Part shown: in pieces, positions 10,634 to 18,711 of the stretch
Numbering within the stretch: the first letter of the stretch is position 1
Layout: every line of letters begins with the position of its first letter
NCBI GenBank assembly: GCA_046705265.1
Contig: JBJKQL010000139.1
Coordinates: 1-40,678, forward strand
Length of the DNA stretch: 40,678 bases
Reading direction: 5' to 3'
DNA from: JAJYTL01 sp046705265
GTDB lineage: Bacteria > Pseudomonadota > Alphaproteobacteria > Ferrovibrionales > Ferrovibrionaceae
Notes under the pieces: generated by a model
What the model saw: the letters and a program-made list of their open reading frames with translations, nothing else
The model's database searches: none
Told to the model about the DNA's origin: nothing
Translations under genes and position numbers: made by a program

Positions 10634-11092
10634 TTGGATCCTATTGGCAGAATAACAGATCTTCTCGAACAGGCGTTACAAGTCCGAAATGCGCCAATGG
10701 AATTTCTACCCCATAAGGGCATCGAATCCCCTCTCGAAGCGATCAGCGAACGCTCAGGAGAAGTGCTGAACGAAAGTTCAGCCTGCCGCACATTAATGGC
10801 TATGTTAGAGGAGCTCGAGCTGGAAGAAACATACCATCTGCTGGCGGTCGCCGCCGTTGGTGATTGAGGCAATGCTGCCGATTCGTGGGCGGCTGCTAGT
10901 GCGCACGCCAAAGCTGTTCCCGAGAAAAGCGCACGGCAGGAACTCGCGCGGGCCCTGGTCGAGACAGACGCCCTCGAGGTGGGTCTGGATCGACTTCGTT
11001 TCATGTCGGACGGAAATCTGGCAAATGAAGTTGAGACACGCGGGGTGTTTCCCGACATATCTGACGGATCGACACACACGATCCTATCGTAG
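10634..11092 (+). pseudogene. DUF3775-like hypothetical protein with in-frame TGA
   Basis: From a TTG at 10634 the frame reads 77 codons, ends at TGA 10865-10867, then continues in the same frame for 74 codons to TAG 11090-11092. Both sides of the TGA look like one protein: MLEELELEETYHLLAVAAVGD before it, then GNAADSWAAASAHAKAV and ALVETDALEVGLDRLRF after it. This fits the pattern of DUF3775 proteins, in which a helix ending in an (A/W)xGRGD-type turn is followed by a W-containing helix and a final LxxGL segment. The family assignment is from memory and moderate. A single stop in an otherwise intact frame suggests recent or slow decay, or a sequencing error. There is no clear ribosome site and the TTG start is uncertain. 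Confidence 0.45.
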
Positions 11093-11261
11093 TTGGGCAA
11101 ATGAAACTCGGAAGCGCTGTGAAAACAAGCGCCACGGGCACCATTTGGCACGTATCTTCTTTGCCCCAGCTAAGAAGGGTAAGGCCTGCGATTGTTTATC
11201 ACCGCGAGGCTGCATCTTGGCCAGCGTGGGGTGCTCCGCACACGATTGGAAGCGCGGACGT

Positions 11262-11816
11262 TCATGAGGAGCTGTCTTGTAGATTGTTTACTTTCTTCAG
11301 GACTGTTCCAGGGGCTCGTATTCGCTTGGGGGGAAGATCAAACGTCCATGCGACAGCATGGCGAGCTGTCATCGTTGTCGGCGGAACAGACCACCGGAAC
11401 TCGCGAGAGATGCCGTCCGGTTCGTGCGTACGGTCTAGTGCGCGCCCCGCTACAATCGGCTCGCTATGGAGCCCGGCTAAACGATAGAGCCGACCGCAAT
11501 TGTCGCGGTCGGTCTCCGATAGCCCTGATACCAGGAGATGGCGACTCAAGCCATATCTCTCGATCAGAACCCGGCGTCGCTCGGGATCAGTTTCGCGATT
11601 AATAGGCGACGGTGTGATTGGCGGGTTCCGATCAACTGTGTCCGCTGGCACGGTTCTACCGCGCCAAGCGTAGCCAGCGCTGCCGCCCGACCACGCCAGC
11701 GCCGGCGAACGTTCGGCATGGGGTCGTCCGTCCTCGTCAACGACCATCGTCGTCGGTCGCCGAACCCAGACCGCCACGCGCTCAAAGGCGGACAGCCGGT
11801 CGACATGAAAAGCCAA
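11262..11816 (-). pseudogene. DUF6745-like protein, C-terminal part
   Basis: The 184 codons on the minus strand carry features I associate with DUF6745 proteins: VVDEDGRPHAERSPALAW, then GYAWRGRTVP, a segment RRRVLIERYG, a short CGRLYRL strand, and near the end VPPTTMTARHAVAWTFDLP. In full-length relatives these lie in the second half of a protein of about 400 residues. The N-terminal half is not visible upstream in any frame, since the sequence before 11816 belongs to the next broken gene. The fragment is therefore probably a truncated gene, although the remaining frame is free of stops. Function unknown; such proteins often occur in variable regions. Confidence 0.5.
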
Positions 11817-11869
11817 GCCGTCCCTATCGCGATTTCAACTTTCTGCCAATTCTCGGACGTAATTGTTCT

Positions 11870-12346
11870 TCAGGTTGTGAAGCTCAGTTCGCCGTGCGCG
11901 GTGAGTGCGCTCTTCCACGCGGCGTCATTCGCTTTTTTCCGGCCATCACTCGCGGCCAGTGCCTCACCTGCGGCCACCATGGCATCGAGCTTCATCTTCC
12001 ACCACATCGGATAATCCCGAGCCTTTCAACAGATGCCAACCCACGGATCGACGACGATCGCATCGAGGTTCCAATCTCTAAAATCGTCTGGCAATTGACC
12101 ATTATTGCCAGGCACCTGGTCGAGGACGACAAACACGTGATCGCCAGGAGTTGCCAATTGCACCAGTCGGAATTGTGGATGTTCGCTGCTTCCGCTTAGA
12201 TACACACACGCGGTAGCGCACTGCTCAAAGCAGTTCCCGGCCTTGTACTTCGTCACTTGTTGGCCATACGCGACAACCCCTTGAATTGTAGAGCCCTGCT
12301 CAGCCTGCATCTTCTTCGATGTGTCGACGGCCACGGTCGCGGCCAA
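11870..12346 (-). pseudogene. Cysteine-protease/transglutaminase-like protein with in-frame TGA
   Basis: From TTG 12346 (minus strand) the frame gives 106 residues with a Cys-His-Asp arrangement: KAGNCFEQCATACVYLSG (Cys), GDHVFVVLDQ (His) and the segment ending VVDPWVGIC (Asp). It then meets TGA at 12028-12026. The same frame continues for 51 codons (ARDYPMWWKMKLDAMVAAG and onward) to TGA 11872-11870, and this tail looks like the natural end of the same protein. The catalytic pattern resembles small papain-like or transglutaminase-like hypothetical proteins and some secreted effectors. I do not recognise a named family. The TGA makes it a likely pseudogene; the part before it still holds all three putative catalytic residues. 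Confidence 0.45.
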
Positions 12347-13095
12347 TCGAGTCGCTCAGTCCCTCGGCGGATTCCAGTCTTTTGGTTTGGAGAGCTGTCC
12401 GGCACTGTAGTTGTTCGGCCCGAGTGGGACGCAGAGCTGTGCATATCGGAGGGCGGCCTGCGCAAGGGTAATTGACATTTTTGATCTCAAACTCAATGTC
12501 CCCACGGATGCTAACCTAAAGAAAATATCGGCGGTGGGATTTTGTTTTCTGCAATGTTGGTTGCCTGAGCGTACATTCCCGATTTTCGAGTTAACGCAAG
12601 GTACTACGCGGGACAGCGTTGCTCTGCTACGCGCCGTTATCGGCCGTCCCCGATGCCGTTGATCTAGCTGCGCAGATCCCAGTGGGATGTGGCTCGCAGG
12701 TGCGTCATGTCTGCCGATATGGTCTGCCGATATTATTTCGCAGCCCGATCATGATCCCTTGGTCGGGGTCCACATCCCTCCCCCGATGCCAGGAAAATAT
12801 AGTCAAATCAATAAATAGTTTCGACTGGGACGTGAGGACTCCGAGCGGCCTTTGGTGATGAGGCGTTCCTGATCATTCGATCCGACTCTCGATGGCCGCG
12901 ACGGGAGCTGCAGCGATACCGGGCCCGCCGCTGCTGGTTACAGCTTCGCCAAGTCTTATCGCTGGCTCGCACCACTTTCGCGTGTCTTGTTCCGGCCGCT
13001 CGTTGCCAAACGCTTCGCGCCGCAGCCTGGTTCGAAACTGTGTTGGCCGCAATACTTGGCGGACGAAGCGCCGCAGCAGCGGCCTTAAGGATCGT
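12347..13095. other. Stretch without a recognisable gene
   Basis: No frame on either strand resembles a known protein. A 13-base tandem repeat lies at 12708-12733. The stretch separates the decayed genes from the end of pqiC, and no terminator is obvious. Confidence 0.45.
12708..12733. repeat. Two tandem 13-base units
   Basis: TGTCTGCCGATAT is followed directly by GGTCTGCCGATAT, with one mismatch at the first base. This looks like a replication-slippage duplication in non-coding sequence. Confidence 0.5.
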
Positions 13096-13683
13096 TCAAT
13101 TCATCGACGGATCGACATGGGCGACTGCGGACGCGATGTTATCGGCCAGCTTGCCAAGGACGATGCTCATTGCGGAGGCCTGGGCGCTGGCTCCTTTGCC
13201 GATCTCGTTTTCGTGGAGATGAACCGTATCTCGAAAGACTACCTGGTCCCGTGTTCCCTGAAGCAGACTCCAATCCGCATCCATGGTGATCCTACCGGCG
13301 GAATTCGGCTGGAAATGAAGGATACTGACAACCACACTGCGGGCTGAACGCGGCGTTGGTGAATTGGCCGCAACGACCATCCGTGCCGGTAGGCGCTGCG
13401 CCAGATCTCGAGTTAAAACCTCGCGGGCCATGCTGGCGAAGGGCGCACCCCAGCGGTCCTGGTCCAAGAACTTCAGTTGATGGCCAGCCTCGCCACGCAC
13501 CATGGAGCGTCGATCCATAGCAGGCGGAATGTGCACGGCGGCGATCTGAATTGGCGGTCCCGAAACAGCCGTTGGCCGCCTTGTGGGTGCAACCGGGGCA
13601 AGGGTAAAAAAATGGACCGGCGGGCTGCGGCCGCATGCGGCCAAAATTGGCATCAGCAGCATGATCCACGGCCAGCGGTTCAT
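13096..13683 (-). CDS. pqiC: PqiC-type outer-membrane lipoprotein
   Basis: The lipoprotein partner of the PqiAB lipid-transport complex, 195 residues. The N-terminus MNRWPWIMLLMPILAACG is a lipoprotein signal with the lipobox LAAC, so the mature protein is lipid-anchored at Cys17, as expected for an outer-membrane component facing the periplasm. The rest has the pattern of the ABC-type transport auxiliary family (DUF330): HFFTLAP near the start, a central GAPFASMAREVLTRDLAQ helix, then a conserved strand region and a final helix. The start codon overlaps the pqiB stop by four bases, so it is co-translated. It is the last gene of pqiABC. Confidence 0.85.
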   Translation of the reverse strand: MNRWPWIMLLMPILAACGRSPPVHFFTLAPVAPTRRPTAVSGPPIQIAAVHIPPAMDRRSMVRGEAGHQLKFLDQDRWGAPFASMAREVLTRDLAQRLPARMVVAANSPTPRSARSVVVSILHFQPNSAGRITMDADWSLLQGTRDQVVFRDTVHLHENEIGKGASAQASAMSIVLGKLADNIASAVAHVDPSMN

Positions 13684-15326
13684 CGCGGCCTACCTCTAAT
13701 TAATGCTTCGGGATGGCGATCCAGATAGGCGGCCAGCAGGCGAACTGACCGTTCCGCCTCGGTTAGCTCCTTGAGGGCCGCCTGAATATTGGCGTTTTGA
13801 CGCGCTGCCCCTCCGCCCAGCACGCGATTTGCCGTACGGGTCACTGATTCGAGTTCTGCCGACGTCTGCCTGAGTTCCTTCAGGGTCGGTCCAACTTGGT
13901 GCGAGGCGGCATCGAGTTGAGCGAGGACGTGATCGAGATGGACAAGGCTTTGCTTGACCGCGCCAGCGGAGACCAGGTCGTTCAGCCGGCCGGAAATTTC
14001 TCGGATGTTCTGGCTGATCGCCGCAATGGGCACGTCGGAGAGCTTTCTTATCAATGTGCCGACACCGCCCGCTCCGGCTGTCGGAATTTTCCAATGGCCA
14101 TCGATCTTCATCAATGGCGCGGGCTTGCCAGTCTTCGCCATGATCAACCGGACCTGTGCTCCGCCGATTAGTGGCGGCGATTTGATAAGCGTGGCGCGCA
14201 AGCCCATCTTTACGAGCTGATCCAGCGCCGATTTCACCATAGCTGCGGGGCTGCGGCCGGCGGAGGTCTGGCCGATGAAATGAAACCGTTCCGGATTCAA
14301 TGCAATCGTCACCGGCGTCGACAGCCTTCCGTTCTCGGCATCGAAATCAAGGCCGACGCCGGTAACCGTACCGATCGTGAAGCCTTTCAACGTTACCGGA
14401 GCACCGATTTTCAATTCTCCAACCGCGCCATCGAATGCAATGCGGTAGGAAACTCTGCGAACAACGGGGGCTTGTTCGGCCGCACTTCTACTCTTGTAAA
14501 GAACAAAGCGCGCCCCCTCCCGTGCGAGGGGGCTGGAGGCCGATGCTGGCGGAGTTTCGAACGAAATGGCGCCGCTTACCAATGCGCCCAGTGACACCAA
14601 TCGCACCAGAAGCTTGCCTCTCATGGAAATCTGAATCGCGCTCGCGTTCCAGAAGCGCGAATTCATGTGGACGAACCGATCGTAAGGTGCCCGTACGAAG
14701 GCATCGAATTGGATATCGCCGGTTTTGGTAAGGCGGTAACTCGTCACTGTGCCCACTGGGATGCCCAGGTAATAGACCTTCGCTCCTTGCTTCACAGAAC
14801 CCAGATGGGGCGCCGTTAAGATAAATTGTCGCCCCGGTTCATTGGTGGTGATCAGTGGCGGTTTGTTGAGTGCCGTAAAATGGCGTGCCGGCTTTCCCGG
14901 CCCCGGCTCCAATCGAATGGTTGGCCCGGTAATTATGGCTCCAAGCGATGACAGGTTGGTCAGGCTCGGTTTGGTGCCCGCCAGCCAGAACCGCGTGCCG
15001 GCCCTCAGATATGCCTTTATGGCATCGTCTAGGGTGAGATCGGCTTCGACGTGCCGGCCATCTTTGGTCAGGGCCAGTCCTGTCACTTTGCCAACCGTCA
15101 AGCCACGGTATTCGACCGGGGTGCTTCCAACCTTCATGCCGGCGGCGTTGTTAAAGATTACCGTCACGGTGATACCACGATGCGAGAAGGCGCGAATGCC
15201 AAGCCACACGACAATTAAGAGTGCAGCGATCGGGATCGCCCATATCCAGCCGGGCCAGCGGGATCGCCGGATCAGTGCAACATCAACCGCACTACGGGGA
15301 ACGGTTCGCCGGGACTCCTCGGTCAT
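13680..15326 (-). CDS. pqiB: PqiB: three-MCE-domain intermembrane transport protein
   Basis: A 548-residue inner-membrane-anchored MCE protein, close to the length of E. coli PqiB. A single N-terminal membrane helix (about residues 20-42) is followed by three MCE/MlaD repeats, visible from the repeated pattern GMKVGSTPVEYRGLTVGKV, KQGAKVYYLGIPVGTV and KIGAPVTLKGFTIGTV. A C-terminal helical segment ends in an Arg-rich tail. In E. coli PqiB forms a hexameric syringe-like tube spanning the periplasm and carrying lipids. ATG 15326 overlaps the pqiA stop by four bases, which chooses this start over an upstream in-frame one at 15353. The middle gene of pqiABC. Confidence 0.92.
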   Translation of the reverse strand: MTEESRRTVPRSAVDVALIRRSRWPGWIWAIPIAALLIVVWLGIRAFSHRGITVTVIFNNAAGMKVGSTPVEYRGLTVGKVTGLALTKDGRHVEADLTLDDAIKAYLRAGTRFWLAGTKPSLTNLSSLGAIITGPTIRLEPGPGKPARHFTALNKPPLITTNEPGRQFILTAPHLGSVKQGAKVYYLGIPVGTVTSYRLTKTGDIQFDAFVRAPYDRFVHMNSRFWNASAIQISMRGKLLVRLVSLGALVSGAISFETPPASASSPLAREGARFVLYKSRSAAEQAPVVRRVSYRIAFDGAVGELKIGAPVTLKGFTIGTVTGVGLDFDAENGRLSTPVTIALNPERFHFIGQTSAGRSPAAMVKSALDQLVKMGLRATLIKSPPLIGGAQVRLIMAKTGKPAPLMKIDGHWKIPTAGAGGVGTLIRKLSDVPIAAISQNIREISGRLNDLVSAGAVKQSLVHLDHVLAQLDAASHQVGPTLKELRQTSAELESVTRTANRVLGGGAARQNANIQAALKELTEAERSVRLLAAYLDRHPEALIRGRPR

Positions 15327-16528
15327 GCAACCGCCTTTTCGGCTGCGTCCCACATCAAGCGCGGGTCAAAAGTGCGCGACGCGACCATGGTGATGACCAC
15401 GACCGCTAGAAAGGCCGTAGCGCCGATGCCTGCGTTGCTTTGGACGAGCGGCGGAAACTGCATCAGCGGTGCAAATACCGCAATCGTGAACGGGTCGATA
15501 TTGGACCACCGCCCGATTTCATCGATAAAACGATAGAGTTTGGTCTTGAACACCAGATGCCGGTTCGATTTACGCCGGATGGAAAGCATAAACCAAGACA
15601 GGCCCGCCAGCTTGAGAACCGGGATCACGATGCTGGCGCAGAAAATAACAAGGCCAAGTGGCGCAAGACCGGCCGCGAACAAGTCGCGCACGCCATCGAA
15701 GATCGTATAGGACACATGATGGCCGATCTGCGTCGTAATATTCATGGGATAAATGTTGGCGGGAAGATAGAGCGCGAATCCAGCAATCACCAAGGCCGTG
15801 GTGCACGCCATGGATCCAGGTTTGCGCCGGTGCAGCGTCTGGCCGCAGCGCGGACAGGGTTTTCCTTCGTCATCAGCCGGCAGCACGAGGTCGCAAGTCG
15901 TGCAGGAGATCGCCGGACGATTTTTGGGGGCATCGCGCTCTGGCCCTGCTGCGCGCCACACCGTACGGCGGTCTAGGGTGGCCCGTGAGAGCATCGCCAA
16001 TAGCGCCGCGCCAAGAAGGCAATAGCCCCCCCACCCGATCGTCACTGAGAGACGGACGGTGACGCGGCTATAGCCGATCATGGCGCCGATTAGGAATACG
16101 TCGGGCATAGCCCACGGATCCAGACGCATGGTCCAGCGGTATACGCGACCCAGCCAATGCGGCCGAAAGCCGAGCCGTAGCGATCCCAGCACGAAAGTGA
16201 GAAGCCCGAACCGGATAAAGGGTAGCAGTACGGCGAATAACCCGGTGAAAGCGGCGAACAAAACCCAGTGGCTGTTCCACAAGTAAAATATACCTGACGC
16301 GAGTTTGGTCTGCCGCGACATGCCAAGTATTGAGACGCCGAGGAAGGGTGACAGATTGGCTGGGAAAAGCAGAAGGAAGGTTGCCGAGGCGCAGGCCAAG
16401 GCAGCGGTGATGCTGCGGCCATTCGTGACCTCGAGATCGGCCCGGCACCGGCGGCAGACGGCCATACTACGTGGCCCTAGCGCGGGCAGGTTTTCCAGGT
16501 TACCGCAATCCGCGCAGGCGATGGTCAT
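15323..16528 (-). CDS. pqiA: PqiA: paraquat-inducible integral membrane protein
   Basis: A polytopic inner-membrane protein that works with the MCE tube PqiB. It has two homologous PqiA domains: each begins with a rubredoxin-like Cys pair set (CADCGNLE with CRRCRADLEV in the first; CTTCDLVLP with CPRCGQTLHRR in the second) and continues with four or so membrane helices. From ATG 16528 it has 401 residues, near the usual 400-430. An in-frame GTG at 16594 would add 22 Ser- and Ala-rich residues; the shorter form places the first Cys motif where the family has it. First gene of the pqiABC operon, with four-base overlaps at both junctions. The E. coli operon is induced by oxidative stress, but no SoxS-type site is recognisable here. 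Confidence 0.88.
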   Translation of the reverse strand: MTIACADCGNLENLPALGPRSMAVCRRCRADLEVTNGRSITAALACASATFLLLFPANLSPFLGVSILGMSRQTKLASGIFYLWNSHWVLFAAFTGLFAVLLPFIRFGLLTFVLGSLRLGFRPHWLGRVYRWTMRLDPWAMPDVFLIGAMIGYSRVTVRLSVTIGWGGYCLLGAALLAMLSRATLDRRTVWRAAGPERDAPKNRPAISCTTCDLVLPADDEGKPCPRCGQTLHRRKPGSMACTTALVIAGFALYLPANIYPMNITTQIGHHVSYTIFDGVRDLFAAGLAPLGLVIFCASIVIPVLKLAGLSWFMLSIRRKSNRHLVFKTKLYRFIDEIGRWSNIDPFTIAVFAPLMQFPPLVQSNAGIGATAFLAVVVITMVASRTFDPRLMWDAAEKAVA

Positions 16529-16594
16529 GCTTTCGCTTGCCGCGGCGGCAAAGACGTCTTTGCGGGGCGATGGAAGTAGAAGGCGACGTTCCAC

Positions 16595-17239
16595 ACCGTT
16601 CGGTGGTGATTCCGAGAGGAGTAAAGCAATGCGGTATGTATCCGGCGATCGACTTGCGGGGTGGGCTGGAAAGAGATTGAGGCCATAATCCTTTTCCTCC
16701 GAATGACGGCGTGCGGTAGGGTCGGCTTTGACTTCCCCCTTCGTTCTCCAGCCACGCGTAACTCTCTTGCTGGGGTGGCGTCGCTATCCCACCGCTCTCT
16801 CCCATGCTTCCGGGTAAGAGCGCGCGCTCACCACCTCTGCGCCATGGTTGTTCCGATGGATCTCGGGCTCGAAAGCGCTGAGGTTTTGTGACGATTCGGA
16901 CGCGGCGGTCCGCGGCGCACGCGGCGCTACGCCACAATTCGGCCCTCGCTCTGATAGCGCCCCGACAATACCGGGACTCCATCAGGGGACATAAACTTAA
17001 CTTAGGAGACAATGGCTTTCGATCAACACTCGCAGCCCGAATTGTGAAGCCGTTTGTCAACCCGAACCGAGCATCCCCGCGCAAGCACCACTTTGGTAGA
17101 TTTCGGCTGCACGTCATTCAGAAAAAATGAGTCTCATTCAAATTCGGTGCAACTTGAACCAGCAACCGGGTAGAAAGCCGCCGATCAGCCACGCTCCGCT
17201 GACCGGCTGGCACCGTGTCGCCCGTGAGCAAAATCCGAC
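16595..17239. other. Stretch without a recognisable gene before the amidase remnant
   Basis: No supported gene. From about 17195 to 17239 the sequence resembles the region just downstream of the amidase stop codon at 26455, so it belongs to the duplicated segment. The rest should contain the pqiA promoter on the minus strand, though I see no clear motif. Confidence 0.5.
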
Positions 17240-17400
17240 TTAGGCATAATTGGTCGGCGGCGTGAAGCCGCCGATCTTTTGTGGCAGAAGCTTGGCGAAG
17301 GCGATGGTCGTGCGATCGCCGAGTTCCGGTCCGATGATCAAATGCCGACCGGAAGACCATGCTTGCTGCGACCGATCGGGACGAGGAGCCTCGGACAGGC
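17195..17400 (-). repeat. Diverged duplicate of the 3' end of the amidase gene and its downstream flank
   Basis: Read side by side, 17195-17395 and about 26405-26605 match along most of their length. Shared stretches include CTGGCACCGT in the flank, TGAAGCCGCCGATC, GCTTGGCGAAGGCGATGGT and GAGTTCCGGTCCGATGATC. Similarity runs past the stop codon into the flank by about 45 bases, so this is a DNA duplication rather than two independently kept domains. Left and right limits are approximate. Confidence 0.75.
17240..17392 (-). pseudogene. Amidase C-terminal remnant, frameshifted
   Basis: On the minus strand it encodes PIGRSKHGLPVGI, then after a one-base deletion relative to the intact amidase it resumes as IIGPELGDRTTIAFAKLL and ends in GGFTPPTNYA and a stop at 17240. 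The intact gene at 26455-27909 has PIGRTKSGLPVGIQIIGPEL and GGFRPPPNYA at the same places. Only about 50 codons of the 3' end remain. The decarboxylase promoter region with its FNR box begins right at the truncated end (17403), so this junction formed where a new gene was joined. Confidence 0.75.
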
Positions 17401-17402
17401 GC

Positions 17403-17416
17403 TTGATCCGAATCAA
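17403..17416. promoter_or_regulatory. FNR/FixK-type box before the PLP decarboxylase gene
   Basis: TTGAT-CCGA-ATCAA is an exact match to the FNR consensus, centred about 87 bases before ATG 17497. It faces plus-strand genes only, since the sequence to its left on the minus strand is the amidase remnant. Confidence 0.7.
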
Positions 17417-17496
17417 GGCGCTTAAGAGTCCCCGCTGCTAATCATGCCTATCCGATCCGGTGGCCGGACGGAAAGCGTTCCAGACAGCAAGGCATC

Positions 17497-18711
17497 ATGG
17501 CCGACCATCACGCAGAAAGGCCTGGCGGAAATCCTGTTTCATTCCGTGCCGTGCGGCCGCAAGCTGCGGTGGAGGAGCAGGTGGACACGAAGCGGATCGA
17601 CCGCTTTCTAGTCCAACGCCGATCAACGCCCTATCTCGTTATCGATCTCGATCTCGTTCGTGCCCGGTATCGCGCGTTCCAGGCACTATTTCCGAAGGCG
17701 ACTGTTCTTTACGCGGTAAAGGCCAATCCGGCAGCGGAAATTATCGCTGCCCTCGCTGCCCTCGGTGCCGGCTTCGATTTTGCAAGTGAAGGCGAGATGC
17801 GGCGCTGCCGTGAAAGCGGCATCGCGGCGCAACGGCTGTCTTTCGGGAATACCATCAAGCGCGAGATCGAAATTGCCCATGCTCGTGAGAAAGGTATCGA
17901 TCTCTTTGCCTTCGACAGTGTGGCCGAACTCGAAAAGCTTTCGCGCGCCGCGCCCGGGGCGGGAGTCTTTTGCCGTCTCCTGGTCGAGGGTCTGGGGGCG
18001 GAATGGCCGCTCAGCAGAAAATTCGGCTGCGCACCGGAGATGGCGGTCGAGCTCTTGCGGCGAGCCAAGCCTCTCGGTCTCAGGCCGCTCGGCGTCTCGT
18101 TCCACGTCGGGTCGCAGCAGACCGTGCCGCAGCGCTGGAACGCAGCGATTGGGAATGCCGCTCGGGTCTTTCGCGCCTGCTTGGGGGGCGGACTCGACCT
18201 GGAATTCGTCAATGTCGGGGGCGGATTTCCAGCGCATTATCGTGCCCCCGTGCCGCCGCTTGCCGAGTATGCGGAAGCCATCGAGGGCGGGCTCGCTGAG
18301 CATTTCGGCGGCGCCCGGCCGCGTCTCATCCTCGAACCCGGCCGCTGCCTCGTGGGCGATGCCGGCGTACTGCGAACCGAGGTTCTTCTGATATCGCGGA
18401 AATCAGCGCACGCCCACCGCCGCTGGGTCTATCTCGACGCCGGGCGGTTCAATGGCCTGCCTGAGACTTTCGGCGAGCGCATCCATTACCGCATCCGGAC
18501 GCCGCGTGACGGCGGGCCGGCCGAAAGTGCGATCCTTGCAGGTCCGACCTGCGACAGCCTCGATATCATCTATCAGCGGACGGAGTGCCTGCTGCCGCTC
18601 GATCTGGCAATCGGTGATCCGCTCGATCTCCTTTCAGCCGGCGCTTATTCGGCGAGCTATGCTGCGGTGGAATTCAATGGCTTCGCTCCGATTCAAACCT
18701 ATTGCATCTGA
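17497..18711 (+). CDS. Fold-III PLP-dependent decarboxylase (ornithine/lysine type)
   Basis: An alanine-racemase-fold decarboxylase of the eukaryotic-type ornithine decarboxylase group, 404 residues. PLP lysine in YAVKANPA (Lys75), phosphate-binding FHVGSQ and VGGGFP, then EPGRCLV, and the dimer active-site motif GPTCDSLD with Cys352, which donates to the partner subunit's site. The C-terminus has SAGAYSASY. CDSLD favours a basic-amino-acid decarboxylase (ornithine, lysine) over diaminopimelate decarboxylase. It would consume a proton and make a polyamine such as putrescine or cadaverine in the cytoplasm. ATG 17497 has a modest site; GTG 17581, preceded by GGAGGAG, is an alternative that drops 28 poorly conserved residues. 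The next gene overlaps its 3' end. An FNR-type box lies upstream. Confidence 0.85.
   Translation: MADHHAERPGGNPVSFRAVRPQAAVEEQVDTKRIDRFLVQRRSTPYLVIDLDLVRARYRAFQALFPKATVLYAVKANPAAEIIAALAALGAGFDFASEGEMRRCRESGIAAQRLSFGNTIKREIEIAHAREKGIDLFAFDSVAELEKLSRAAPGAGVFCRLLVEGLGAEWPLSRKFGCAPEMAVELLRRAKPLGLRPLGVSFHVGSQQTVPQRWNAAIGNAARVFRACLGGGLDLEFVNVGGGFPAHYRAPVPPLAEYAEAIEGGLAEHFGGARPRLILEPGRCLVGDAGVLRTEVLLISRKSAHAHRRWVYLDAGRFNGLPETFGERIHYRIRTPRDGGPAESAILAGPTCDSLDIIYQRTECLLPLDLAIGDPLDLLSAGAYSASYAAVEFNGFAPIQTYCI

Noticed and set aside
10634..12346. TGA read as a sense codon (alternative code or selenocysteine)
   Set aside because: Well-defined genes such as the ATPase and the 2-oxoacid dehydrogenase genes end in TGA at their normal C-termini, and no selenocysteine-type context is evident; decay or error is simpler.
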